Shown here: positions 32,608 through 42,563 of the stretch, piece by piece | Layout of the letters: each line of letters starts with the position of its first letter | Position numbering within the stretch: position 1 is the first letter of the stretch | Source: Stentor coeruleus | Lineage: Eukaryota > Ciliophora > Heterotrichea > Heterotrichida > Stentoridae | Direction of reading: 5' to 3' | Assembly: GCA_001970955.1 (NCBI GenBank) | Contig: MPUH01000083.1 | Location: forward strand, 1 to 64,000 | Length of the DNA stretch: 64,000 nt | Notes under the pieces: model-generated | Told to the model about the DNA's origin: nothing | What the model saw: only the letters and a program-made list of their open reading frames with translations | Databases searched by the model: none | Translations under genes and position numbers: made by a program

Positions 32608-34950
32608 ATGATATACATACTATTCCTATTATCCCACGTGCTATCATCTCAGATTTCTTCCCCTGAAATTATTGTAGTAGAAACTGATGATGGAGTAATA
32701 TATGGATTAGACAGCAATAAAGGTACTTCAATTTGGAGTATTGTAACAGGGCCACCTGTGATAGCATCAAATTCATTTATTGATGGAATTGATATGCATA
32801 TCACAAGCGAAGGGGAGATTTATTTTGTGGATAGTATAAGTAGTGCTTCACTAAAACTCTCTAAAGACGTTTATGAAATTACCCAAAGCGGTCCTTTAAA
32901 GCTTGAAGAAATGCCCGACATAATAATCTACGGAAACAAAAACACTAAAATTTTCAAGGTAAATGCTCGCAATGGTGATTATATCGAAGAGGATTTCGAT
33001 GAAGAAGCCTGTCCTTTCGAAAACTTGTCTTACAAAAACTCCCTATCCCTAGGTCGAACTGATTACGAACTTTTTGGCATAAGTCAGATAAACAATGAAA
33101 TTGTCTGGAATGCAACTTTTTCTAAATTCACTTCATTTACCAACAGTTATTCAGAAACTTACATGCAAATTGACTCAATGAAAGTTTTTGAAGATGATAA
33201 ACTTGTTGTTAAAAAAGGAGATGAGATTTTGTGGAGTAAAAAATTTACTAATAATATCATAGGAATGCATGGGTATATACCCGGGAAATATACTATGGAG
33301 AATTTATTATTCCAATATATGTATTTTATTGAAAAAGGTCATTTAAATACTCATTATTATGAATATGCTATTGTATGTGCTTTAATTATTATAGCTATGA
33401 GTGTTGGATTTTATATTGGCAGCAGATTTGTTATTAAAAAACCTATTGAACCACTTATTGTCCCTAAGCTAAAAACACCTATTCATTCAAGAAATACATC
33501 AGAAGCTGAAAGAGGTGTTGGGGAAAAATTTGGACCTATTGTTACAATGAGGGAAGCTTTGAATTTTAGCCCATTACTTGAAAGTAGTAAAGAATTAGTA
33601 TTAACTGGGTTGAATGATGTTGTTAAATGCAAGTCAAGAGAAGAATTAGTTACACCGAATTTGTTGAAGTTTATGAAAAATCCTACGCAGGAAGTCCCTG
33701 ATCAGTATATTAATAAAATCTTGTGCCCAATGTCAGAACTTGTTGATGTTGGGCCTGAGAAATCTACAAAGGCAGAGTATGAAGTGTCGATTGTGAGAAA
33801 AACTAATGAATTGATTCAAACAGAAACACACAAAGTAACAAAAACATTTGCAGTTGATTTAGATTTAGATTTAGATGAAGAACCAGAAGAGTTAGAAAAA
33901 GACTCATATCTCAGAGTTGAAGCCCAACGCGAAAATAGTATGGCGAACTCAAATATAATGGCTTATACTGATGGGAATTTCTCAAAAGTCCTTGAAATCC
34001 TTGATAATGGGAATTTTGAGAAAAAGTTTTATATAGAAAAAGTTCTTGGCAGAGGGGGTTTTAGTATTGTAAAACTAGCACGACACAAATTAGATGAGCA
34101 ATTTTACGCTGTTAAGATAGTAAAAATCAATGTTGGTGAGCAGGAAACCCTTACTAGCCATAAGCTTTTCTCTGAAGTTAATGCAATCAAAACCTTACAA
34201 TCTAAATACGTTGTAAGATATATAACTTGTTGGGTTGAAGTAGAAGATAGTAACAATGTGAGATCTTTATTATCCCAAAGCAGTTTAGATTCTTCTGAAG
34301 ATTTCGGGTCTTCAGGATGTAGTTCAATCGCTTTAGGTAAGTGCATGCCTGTTCTTCTACATATCCAAATGGAATACTGTCCTGGCATGACCCTCAAAGA
34401 ATGGCTCGAAAGCAACAGTCGTTTTGTAAACAGTAAAAAAAACTACAAATTCTTCTACCAACTACTAAAAGGAATCTCACATATTCATGAACGTGGGGTA
34501 ATTCACAGAGACCTAAAACCAGCTAACATATTCATCGATGGCGAAGAAAACTTAAAAATCGGTGATTTTAATCTAGCAACATTTCTTATGACAGGGAATT
34601 TCTCAGGTTCTAGTTTAAGATATCAAAGAAGATCTATAAATACAGGAACACCCATGTATTTAGCTCCAGAACAAGCTACAGCTGAATATAATCATAGAGT
34701 TGATATTTATCCTCTTGGGATAATTTTATTAGAACTTATATACAAATATGAAACTTATCATGAATTATATAATGCTCTTAAAGTATTAAGAAGTGCTCAT
34801 AAATTACCTGAACATATTGTTAAAGAGTTTCCTATTGAAAGTGAGATTATATTATTAATGACTTCGCATAACCCTGAAGAAAGACCTGAAGCTGCTGAGC
34901 TTTTAAGAGGACCTTTAATGGCTGCATGGAAGAGTAAAGTATATGCTTAG
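32608..34950 (+). CDS. PERK-like ER transmembrane eIF2-alpha kinase
   Basis: 780 residues. A signal peptide (MIYILFLLSHVLSSQ) is followed by a luminal beta-propeller-like start, IIVVETDDGVIYGLDSNKG, as in IRE1/PERK sensors. A transmembrane helix lies near residues 253-275. The kinase domain runs from ~474 to the end: GRGGFSIVKLA loop, lysine K503, HRDLKPANIF at 633-642 (typical of eIF2-alpha kinases), a ~35-residue insert after CWVEVED, and GTPMYLAPEQ. No RNase domain follows, which excludes IRE1. The DFG motif reads DFN (D653-N655), an unusual change at the glycine. The domain order suggests an unfolded-protein sensor that phosphorylates eIF2-alpha. Confidence 0.88.
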   Translation: MIYILFLLSHVLSSQISSPEIIVVETDDGVIYGLDSNKGTSIWSIVTGPPVIASNSFIDGIDMHITSEGEIYFVDSISSASLKLSKDVYEITQSGPLKLEEMPDIIIYGNKNTKIFKVNARNGDYIEEDFDEEACPFENLSYKNSLSLGRTDYELFGISQINNEIVWNATFSKFTSFTNSYSETYMQIDSMKVFEDDKLVVKKGDEILWSKKFTNNIIGMHGYIPGKYTMENLLFQYMYFIEKGHLNTHYYEYAIVCALIIIAMSVGFYIGSRFVIKKPIEPLIVPKLKTPIHSRNTSEAERGVGEKFGPIVTMREALNFSPLLESSKELVLTGLNDVVKCKSREELVTPNLLKFMKNPTQEVPDQYINKILCPMSELVDVGPEKSTKAEYEVSIVRKTNELIQTETHKVTKTFAVDLDLDLDEEPEELEKDSYLRVEAQRENSMANSNIMAYTDGNFSKVLEILDNGNFEKKFYIEKVLGRGGFSIVKLARHKLDEQFYAVKIVKINVGEQETLTSHKLFSEVNAIKTLQSKYVVRYITCWVEVEDSNNVRSLLSQSSLDSSEDFGSSGCSSIALGKCMPVLLHIQMEYCPGMTLKEWLESNSRFVNSKKNYKFFYQLLKGISHIHERGVIHRDLKPANIFIDGEENLKIGDFNLATFLMTGNFSGSSLRYQRRSINTGTPMYLAPEQATAEYNHRVDIYPLGIILLELIYKYETYHELYNALKVLRSAHKLPEHIVKEFPIESEIILLMTSHNPEERPEAAELLRGPLMAAWKSKVYA

Positions 34951-35058
34951 GTTGTTATTTTCATAGTTAATATATTATTGATTTTATAAAGAAAAAAAAC
35001 ATATAAAAAGAAAATCATAAAATCCTATCGACATTAAAAAAATTATCTAAATAATAAT

Positions 35059-36621
35059 CTAAGCATAAACAGTCTTGCTCATTCTCAAACTCGGGATTTT
35101 ATGTTCCAAAAGCATGAAATTTTCAGGAGGTAATCCAATAAGCGCTTTAAAGAAATTAGTAATCGCATATCTTTGTGGGAATAAAGTATGAACAACTGGT
35201 GAGCCTGGTGGTACAAGTGGTGATTTTAATAAAAAGCTCAAAATGCTCATCACTGGGTGCATTTTCGTAAATTCTTCATCTTTATCTCTCTTAACCAAAA
35301 CCCTTGTGCATAATTCAGCTAATATAACTAAATCCAATATAATTGGTGCAGCTAATAATGAATCTTCACAAGTATTATGCATAGCAATAGTATTTCTACC
35401 TCCCATAAAAATCTCACTTATATACTCATCCATTGCTCTTTTACTATCTCCAACATATGGGACATATTTAATCACAACACAATGATCAGGGCTTTCATCA
35501 GGTTTATACATTAATCTATTAGCTCTTACAACATCATCCATAACTCCACTCTTTGATATTTCCTTTGATCTAAAAGTTTCTGGGGCACTGAGGTTTTTCC
35601 CATCATTATTCCCAAGATGGTTATAACTGACTACTGATTGGAGTTTTAATCCTGAGTTTATTAAAAAGTCACTTAAAACGCTTTTAATTTTAGTTTGACC
35701 ACTTTTGAAATCATCACCAGCTATAAGTACATGATATCTTTCAGCTAATTCTATACACCCTGGGACAAATGTATTTTGTGGTGAACCATTAATATAAGTG
35801 CATCCTTCTAAAATACTAGCAATAGCAAACATAGTTGAAGGGGAAATATCAGAACTATTATTATCAAGAGATCTAAGTAAATTATCAGCAGTATCATTAA
35901 CCCCAGGTCTAATATGAGCGAATTTTTCAGTATTTGCCGTCCATACAATGACAACTTTTTCTAGTCTTCTTGAGTTTTTAAAATCTTTAATATTTTGTCT
36001 TAGCATATTAACCATTTCAATCTTAGTCCCTTTAAGACAATTATCAGCACGGTCGCTTTGATTAGCAGCTATCCATTCAGAAATATAAACACTAGGCCAT
36101 GGAAGCATTTCTTTTAAGTTTGAATAAAGTTGTCGTTGTAAATCCCAGTCTAAAACTTTAGCTCTACGCATCGCATCACCCATATTAACGCTTGATATGT
36201 CCCAGCCCCATATTTCTAAGTCGTTTGGGTTTAATAAAGGGACAACATTGTTTAGAGGAGCATAAACTGGCATGAAACGATCGTCAATCCCGACACGCAT
36301 CGTCACAGATTTGCATATTGAGCCAAGGTAGTTTGGATGGTTTAAACCTTCTTTAGTATTCCAAGTGACATTAAGTTTATTTGCTAGAATACCTGCAGTT
36401 AAGGTTGTACCATTGTTACCACCCCAGCCTACTAAGAGAAGACCTGTCTTAGGCAGTTGTCTTTGTGTCTTGAAAACTAGTCTTTCGGTTGTTGGGGTTA
36501 CCACATTTCCTCGAATGCGAGAATCGTTGTAGTTATAGTAAGACAATATTTCATTGTCGGTGTAAACCACATCTGGACTCTCTACTCTGATTTCCTCGCC
36601 AACAAAACCACTGCCTGCCAT
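35059..36621 (-). CDS. INO1: inositol-3-phosphate synthase
   Basis: This 520-residue enzyme converts glucose 6-phosphate to 1D-myo-inositol 3-phosphate with NAD+. The dinucleotide-binding GWGGNNGTT motif is at residues 65-73. The conserved blocks WGWDISSVNMGDAMRRA, INGSPQNTFVPG, AGDDFKSGQTK and SYNHLGNNDGKNLSAP all match eukaryotic synthases. The length is the family norm. It ends at SKTVYA then TAA. Single exon, no anomaly. It supplies inositol for phosphoinositides and inositol phosphates in the cytosol. Confidence 0.97.
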   Translation of the reverse strand: MAGSGFVGEEIRVESPDVVYTDNEILSYYNYNDSRIRGNVVTPTTERLVFKTQRQLPKTGLLLVGWGGNNGTTLTAGILANKLNVTWNTKEGLNHPNYLGSICKSVTMRVGIDDRFMPVYAPLNNVVPLLNPNDLEIWGWDISSVNMGDAMRRAKVLDWDLQRQLYSNLKEMLPWPSVYISEWIAANQSDRADNCLKGTKIEMVNMLRQNIKDFKNSRRLEKVVIVWTANTEKFAHIRPGVNDTADNLLRSLDNNSSDISPSTMFAIASILEGCTYINGSPQNTFVPGCIELAERYHVLIAGDDFKSGQTKIKSVLSDFLINSGLKLQSVVSYNHLGNNDGKNLSAPETFRSKEISKSGVMDDVVRANRLMYKPDESPDHCVVIKYVPYVGDSKRAMDEYISEIFMGGRNTIAMHNTCEDSLLAAPIILDLVILAELCTRVLVKRDKDEEFTKMHPVMSILSFLLKSPLVPPGSPVVHTLFPQRYAITNFFKALIGLPPENFMLLEHKIPSLRMSKTVYA

Positions 36622-37822
36622 ATTATTATAACCAATGATGTTTTACTTATATTCCTTGTCAGAAATTAGAAAAACCTGAGTTTTTTTGTTTTGGCTTTGC
36701 AAGTTTTGATGGATTTTTTTGATTGTGTGAGATGCTTGTTGTGGAGTTTAGATTTGGATTTTATGGTATTTGAAGATATATTTTTGGGTTTTGATGGAGG
36801 ATGGGTATGAAGTTTATGAGAAAGCTGAGGTTTATAGGTTTATGGTGTGGGTTTGGGAATTTAAAAAAAAAAAATTTTTTGTGGGTTGAAAATTGGTTTA
36901 TGGGAAGATAGGATGAGAATTAATCATGAAAGTTGGTGTTGGGAGTTAATAGGCTATGGTTTTGATGAGGAATATTTAAATTGATAATAATGGGATTTTT
37001 GTAATTTTTGCTATAAAATTGTATTGAAAACTATTTTTTACTGTGTTTAGCTGAGATTGTGTGTATATTAGTTTATGTAATATTCACTTGATAAATGTAA
37101 TAAAGGAGCTAAATGAATATAAAGGGAAATTAATATTATTGGAAAAATGGAGGAAGATTTGATTTTAGGTTGAAGTCTGGGACTGTAAGGTTACAGTAAA
37201 AAATTATTTTGAATTTGGATTATTCAAACTAGTAGTTAGTTTGCATTGGTGTGAGTTTTATAAATAGTGTAGTCAAGAGTTTAAATTTTATTTTTACTAT
37301 TTTATTTCCTATTACTTTCAATCTCTTAAATATACATTATCATCCCTATAAATCTAAAATTGTTATAAATATTTATCCCTAGAGATTATTCTTCTAATAC
37401 AATGCACCCAGCTTGAGAAGAAAAAAATAAAATATCAACCCTTCCAGCATAAATTTGAAGCTATTGATTTATCAAAGTGATATAGAGAAATGGGTTAAAT
37501 AATTATAATCTCCCTAAAATCATAATCCATTAGTTTTCTCAACTATTCAAGTTAAGTTCCATAAAACCAAGTACCTAAAATAATCATATCCTTATCATTT
37601 ATTTAAGTTAATTTTCTATAATTAATCATCTTCATAATACTTAAGTATACACCCTATACAAAAATTCTTCTTAATGCACTTTTAAGAATTCTTATTAAAC
37701 TTATCAAATAACCCTTAAGAATAATCCAACTTATTTCCAGATTAAAACCCAAGACCTTTCGTTAAAACATTCAAATTAAGAATTAGAATAATTAGTAAAT
37801 CATAGTTAAAAAATGACTAGAA
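36622..37822. other. divergent intergenic region with sharp GC-skew switch
   Basis: The + strand is G-rich and C-poor to about 37290, then C-rich and G-poor to the RING gene. The switch sits between the two divergent genes. No gene is recognised. A short protein-like stretch near 37430-37470 is too small to call. Confidence 0.6.
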
Positions 37823-38560
37823 ATGTTTAATAAAAGAACTCTGATCGAACTTGTGCTTATAGTATTTCTATTATCAATAGCAGGTTTCACAATCTTAGAA
37901 TGGGAATCATTAGAGTAAACATTATACAGCTGCAAGCTTCTGTTGAATATATGGCTACTACTTTTTTCTATGATTCTTTTATGTGCTCGTTCACTTTTTC
38001 TTGTAGTAACTCTTATGTCAAACAGTTTTTCTATGATAACCTGTGCGGCGTGCTTATTTTTTTTTGTTATAAACCCTTTGATTATACTTTTGAGCCTTTC
38101 TGGGATAAGTATTTATATTGCTTATTTAGTACAACATGATTCCTGTGGATCTTTTTATGATGTTTGGATATTTTTTGCGTGTTTGATCTTATCATCAACG
38201 CATATGATCCTTTCGATACTTCAAAGTATTAGGATTTATAAGTCCATGGTAGGGAATATTTAGAGGTATTTGAGGGCTATGATAAATGATCCTTATATGC
38301 AGAACCTTATAAGTGGAGGGCTTAATGATAGTACGAGCTTTACACATGAAGAATTGTCTAGAATGCCGTCGTTTAGAGCTACGGGGTTGACGATAAATAC
38401 AGATTGTTCGATTTGTCATGAGAAGATCCTTTCTGAAGAATTACTTAGAAATCTCCCTGGATGTACACATACTTTTCATCAAAACTGCATTGATAATTGG
38501 CTTCGACAAAACCCAACTTGCCCATTATGCAGGAACAACGTTCGTTTGAACTTTTTATAA
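37823..38560 (+). CDS. transmembrane RING-H2 E3 ubiquitin ligase, three exons
   Basis: 235 residues after removing two 15-nt introns. About four hydrophobic helices occupy residues 8-130. A C-terminal RING-H2 follows: CSICHEKI, then CTHTFHQNCIDNWL and NPTCPLCR, giving all eight ligands (C3H2C3). Unspliced, the frame meets TAA and TAG, and both disappear on splicing while the frame is kept. The layout (multi-helix membrane part then C-terminal RING-H2) is common among plant and protist membrane-bound ligases acting in the endomembrane system. The substrate is unknown. Confidence 0.9.
37915..37929 (+). other. 15-nt intron (RING-H2 gene, first)
   Basis: GTAAACATTATACAG, phase 2, A at position 10. 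It carries an in-frame TAA if retained. Confidence 0.88.
38249..38263 (+). other. 15-nt intron (RING-H2 gene, second)
   Basis: GTAGGGAATATTTAG, phase 0, A at position 10. Its last three bases are an in-frame TAG if retained. Confidence 0.88.
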
Positions 38561-38620
38561 CTAACTAGCAATTAGTGTAAATCATAATAAATCCCTAATC
38601 TTTTAAAGTAGATAATTAAA

Positions 38621-40018
38621 TTACTCTGGTCTTTTTTCATTAACCAAGTCCATGTTTTTTGCAGTATTAAAAGACTCAATCGCTCCTAATATCGCATCTC
38701 TCCCTTGAGTAAGTAATCCTTTAGGAATTTTATTATCTGGACACATCCCTTTTAATTCCAAAATAGCAGAATTTTCAAGTTGCAGTGTTTTAAGCATTTT
38801 CATCATAGAACCCAATGCCTTAATTTTATTTTTAAAAAGATCCGATTTGTTTCCCTTTATCTCATTTTCTAGCTCTTTTATACCTTTCCCAGCTTCATTT
38901 GTTATCTCGCTTTCATCTCCTTTTCTCATAATATTTATCATAATTTCAAGAACTTTTTCTATAACAAAAGGAATACTCCAAGTAAGAAGATTCATAAAAT
39001 TCGGTAGTATATAAGGGTGTATTGTATAATTATATTGCTGAACATGTAATCCATGATTGATGAACTTTAAAATAGCTCCTTTGTTATTATAAACATCACA
39101 ATAATTTGGTGCTGAAAAAACAGTTATAACAACCGGGAATTCTGAGCTACCGTTCCATTTATGCATTTTATATCCATCGATTTGTGCTTCATGGGCTCTG
39201 ATTACACAAAGGAGTTTAGATTTTTTTAAAAATTCATTTACAGCTTGAGCATTGTAAAAGTAACTGCAATCTCTAATGTTATTAGATTTAAACTTTTCTG
39301 AACTCACACCAGTTTCTGTATTAACTGGGTCAGACCAAAGAAGATCACAAAGAAGACCTTTACGTGGGATTTCTCCAAAACGGGAAAGTTCGACTATGTT
39401 TGTTAGTGTTTCAAGGCTTGGAGAAATCCCACCATGAACAGCGAGAAATTTTTTATTCACAATACAAGCTAGAGGGAGTTTATCAAAACTTTCCATTATT
39501 GTATTGTAAGTGTCTAAGTCGTATTTGTATAAACACTCACTTCTAAAATTGAAAAAAGTTGTAAGTTGTCTCGACTCATGATTCCCTCTAGTTAAAAATA
39601 CAGAGTTAGGGTAATTAATCTTTAGTGAATACAAAAGTAATAAAACTTCAATAGAAAATGACCCTCTATCTACAAAATCCCCTAAAAATAAATACTTTGT
39701 TTCAATCAAATCTCCTGCAAGCTCCAAGATTTTAAGTAAATCAAAAAACTGTCCATGAATATCACCTATTATAGTTATAGGGTCCATAAGATCTAATAGA
39801 TTAGGTTCACGAGAAAAAATACTAGCTGCAGTTTGAACTATTGTAACGCAGTCTGTTTTTGATATTCTTCCTTCTTGTTTTAAATGATTTTTAAGTAATT
39901 TCCAATCAGGAACTGAGTTGTTTTGTGGAAATAAAAGGGTTTTTGATAAATATGCTGCAGGAGGTGGCTGGAGGTTAGGTAAGTAGCGATCGGCTAAAGG
40001 ATCTTTAAGGGGTTCCAT
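38621..40018 (-). CDS. CNA: calcineurin A, catalytic subunit (PP2B)
   Basis: This 465-residue Ser/Thr phosphatase has metal-site motifs GDIHG (85-89), GDFVDRG (113-119) and RGNHE (144-148), then LLWSDPV and SAPNYCDVYNNKGA. The calcineurin B-binding helix is present (LTWSIPFVIEKVLEIMINIM), as is a calmodulin-binding segment resembling the mammalian one (LFKNKIKALGSMMKMLKTLQ followed by LELKGMCPD). It is slightly short, with a brief autoinhibitory tail. It would dephosphorylate targets in response to calcium. Calcineurin-B-like candidates are encoded at 19758-20432 and, less likely, 10678-11334. Single exon. Confidence 0.95.
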   Translation of the reverse strand: MEPLKDPLADRYLPNLQPPPAAYLSKTLLFPQNNSVPDWKLLKNHLKQEGRISKTDCVTIVQTAASIFSREPNLLDLMDPITIIGDIHGQFFDLLKILELAGDLIETKYLFLGDFVDRGSFSIEVLLLLYSLKINYPNSVFLTRGNHESRQLTTFFNFRSECLYKYDLDTYNTIMESFDKLPLACIVNKKFLAVHGGISPSLETLTNIVELSRFGEIPRKGLLCDLLWSDPVNTETGVSSEKFKSNNIRDCSYFYNAQAVNEFLKKSKLLCVIRAHEAQIDGYKMHKWNGSSEFPVVITVFSAPNYCDVYNNKGAILKFINHGLHVQQYNYTIHPYILPNFMNLLTWSIPFVIEKVLEIMINIMRKGDESEITNEAGKGIKELENEIKGNKSDLFKNKIKALGSMMKMLKTLQLENSAILELKGMCPDNKIPKGLLTQGRDAILGAIESFNTAKNMDLVNEKRPE

Positions 40019-40502
40019 TTATTTTTCATTTAAACTACCTTGAAAAGTATTCTTATGCTATATAAAAGATATTATTAGTTTATTTATTGATAATAGATGG
40101 ATAATTCTGCGGTAAATATTACAATTTAGTTTGAATTAATAGTTTACCCTAAACTTTATCTTTTATGTTTTATAATCTTTGAATTTTTACCAAAGCTATA
40201 ATGCTATTTGACATTAAAAATATAAACTTTAAACTATTTATCCTAATATCAATCATCGCTTAATCATAAAAAATCTAAATACAAAAGCAAAATAAAAATA
40301 CTTTTACTAGTTCATCAATAAACTCTTAAATCCAACTTATATTTTCCCATCAAGTTCCAAAAAAAAACTCAAAAACTCAAAGCAACCCAAGTGAAAAAAG
40401 CTACCCATCTCTAATTCCTTCATCTAAAACATAATAGCCTCTAAAAATTATGCATAATCCCATACAATGATAAAAGCTGATAAGTTTTTTTGAGCTATAA
40501 AA
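40019..40502. other. divergent intergenic region, no gene seen
   Basis: AT-rich, C-biased on the + strand from about 40230 to 40440. It ends with AGCTATAAAA immediately before the transporter start. Confidence 0.55.
40493..40502 (+). promoter_or_regulatory. AGCTATAAAA element abutting the start codon
   Basis: AGCTATAAAA directly precedes the ATG of the SLC37-like gene, another instance of the GCTATAA word at starts. Confidence 0.35.
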
Positions 40503-41846
40503 ATGGATGGTTTCTTAAAGAAGCAGATTTTGATATTCATTCTTTGCTTTTTATGTAGCATGATGAGACATGCAACTATTGAATCATGGTACATGGTAAA
40601 GCCTGAGATAAGAAAAGATTTGAAATTTGGAGGTATTGAGCTTGGGGCAATTGATATGATATTTCTTTTCTGCTATGCTGCTGGAAATATAATCAATGGA
40701 CTTTTAGGAGATAAATACAGTCCAAAATATGTTCTTAATTTAGGAATTTTGATATCTGCTATAGGGCAATGTGTTGTAATGAATATTTAGATTGGGATTC
40801 TGACAATTTTTGTATGCAAAATAGCCGCAGTTTATTGCATAGTCTTTGCTATTAATGGGTTTTTTCAGGGAGCTATCTGGGTGTGTTGTGTTAGTATTAT
40901 GGGAAACTGGTTTTCAGTAGCAAATAGAGGGAAAGTCATGGGACTTTGGATAACAAACACGTTTCTGGGGAATGTTTTCGGTTCACAAGTTGTGTCAGGG
41001 ATGATCGAAGGAGGAGTTGAATGGCAATTATCTTTGATTACAATTATATTTTTCTATGTCCTTGCTTTATATCTAAGTTTGTATATGATGAAAGACAAAC
41101 CTCATACGAATATAACGAAAAATAAAGAAAAGAAAAAAATTTCTCTTATACACGCTTTGATGCTACCAGGAGTGATTTCATATAGCATTGTTTTTGCATG
41201 TATAAAATTGATACATTATTCTTATATGATGTGGCTTCCATCTTATGTGTATAGCGAATTGATTAAATCAGAATTTTCTGGAGGTGTTATGGTATCTTTA
41301 TATGATATTGGAGGTTTAGTAGGTGCTATAGTTGTTGGATGGATTTCAGATAAAGTCCCAAATAGAGTTTATGTATTTTTCCCATTACTAATAGGAGCTA
41401 TCCCTCTTATTTTTGCATTTAGTCTTGGGTCTTCTGACACTTTATGGCTGTTTTACATTTTAATCCCAATAGTAGGGATGATAATTGGTGGTACTAACAA
41501 TCTTGTGAGTTCAGCAGTTGCTGCTGATCTTGGACATTATCCAGATAAAGAGTTTGATGCAAGGACAACTGTTATTGGTATTATTGATGGATCTGGGGGA
41601 ATTGGGGCTGGAATTGGTCAGATTATAGTTGGGGAAATTCAAAAAAGCTCATGGGTTAAAGTGTTTGTATTTCTTGCTTTTATTAATGTTATTGCTGTTA
41701 TTTCTATAGTTCCTTTACTTGTTAGGGCAATACGAAGTAAAAATAATGATATTCCTGAAATAATTCAAGGTGAAGATGTTAAAGAGAATTTAGGTGAAAT
41801 TAAAAACTCAGATATAAAGAATAATGAGATGGAGAAAGAAATATGA
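40503..41846 (+). CDS. MFS transporter, SLC37/organophosphate antiporter type, two exons
   Basis: 442 residues after removing the intron at 40776-40790. Twelve hydrophobic helices are expected. Family features are an N-terminal RHATIESWYMVKPEI (compare the R-x2-x3-SxF/W start of SLC37 and GlpT), FCYAAGNIINGLLGDKYSPK between helices 2 and 3, and GGTNNLVSSAVAADLG in the C-terminal half. SLC37 and GlpT/UhpT exchange sugar phosphates or glycerol 3-phosphate for inorganic phosphate, often at the ER. The acidic Lys/Glu tail is cytosolic. The intron falls in helix 3, and splicing restores continuity through IGILTIFVCKIAAVYCIVFA. Confidence 0.9.
40776..40790 (+). other. 15-nt intron (SLC37-like gene)
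   Basis: GTAATGAATATTTAG, phase 0, A at position 10. It ends with an in-frame TAG if retained. Confidence 0.9.
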
Positions 41847-42563
41847 ATTAAGGCTTAATTATGTCGTTTATATTAAGTTTGAAAGTATCATTAGATATTT
41901 TTTTATGCTGATTGAAATTTGTTTGATTTTACTGATGTTGAGTTTGTTTTTATTTATATCATTTCAATAGTAATGATTATTATAAATGATATTTTATGTT
42001 GATATAAATAAACCAATTAAGGTATTATTTTTACTTAGATATTACTAATAAGTTATATCATTATTTAATAATAATTAAGACTATTTAAACTTTCTCTTTA
42101 TAATATGTTTATGCTCCTTTATTAGCTAAAAAGTATAAAAAATATTTTTTTAAGACCTTTAAATTGCTACAGCAATGCAACATAATTTTTTAAGACCTTT
42201 AAATTGTTACAGCAATGCAACATAATGCATTTAGTCTTTAGTTTCTAGTACTTAATATCTACAACTGCATCTGCCTTCAAATATTTAGGATTAATTTTAA
42301 ATATAAGCAAGTTATAAATCTTACCAAAAACAAAAAACATCAAAAAAGACTTAATTCATCTACTCAAACACAGTTCAATAAAATATCTATATATAACAAC
42401 AACACTATATCAATCCATTAAATTTCTTTTATAAATATCTACCTCTATTTAATAATCCAATCCATCACAAATAAACAACCTTCTAAAATCTCCACCCTTC
42501 ATTTTTTCTTGTAACAATAAATGCTATATTCTTTCCTAATCAATTTATTTGATGTATAGTATA
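41847..42563. other. intergenic, no gene seen
   Basis: AT-rich. It contains the 40-bp tandem duplication at 42146-42225 and a C-biased stretch (about 42240-42500) before the ankyrin gene. Confidence 0.55.
42146..42225. repeat. 40-bp tandem duplication
   Basis: Two 40-bp units differing by one substitution (GCTACAGC versus GTTACAGC) and one T in a homopolymer. There is no N. The mismatch makes a real, slightly aged duplication more likely than an assembly copy. Confidence 0.8.
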
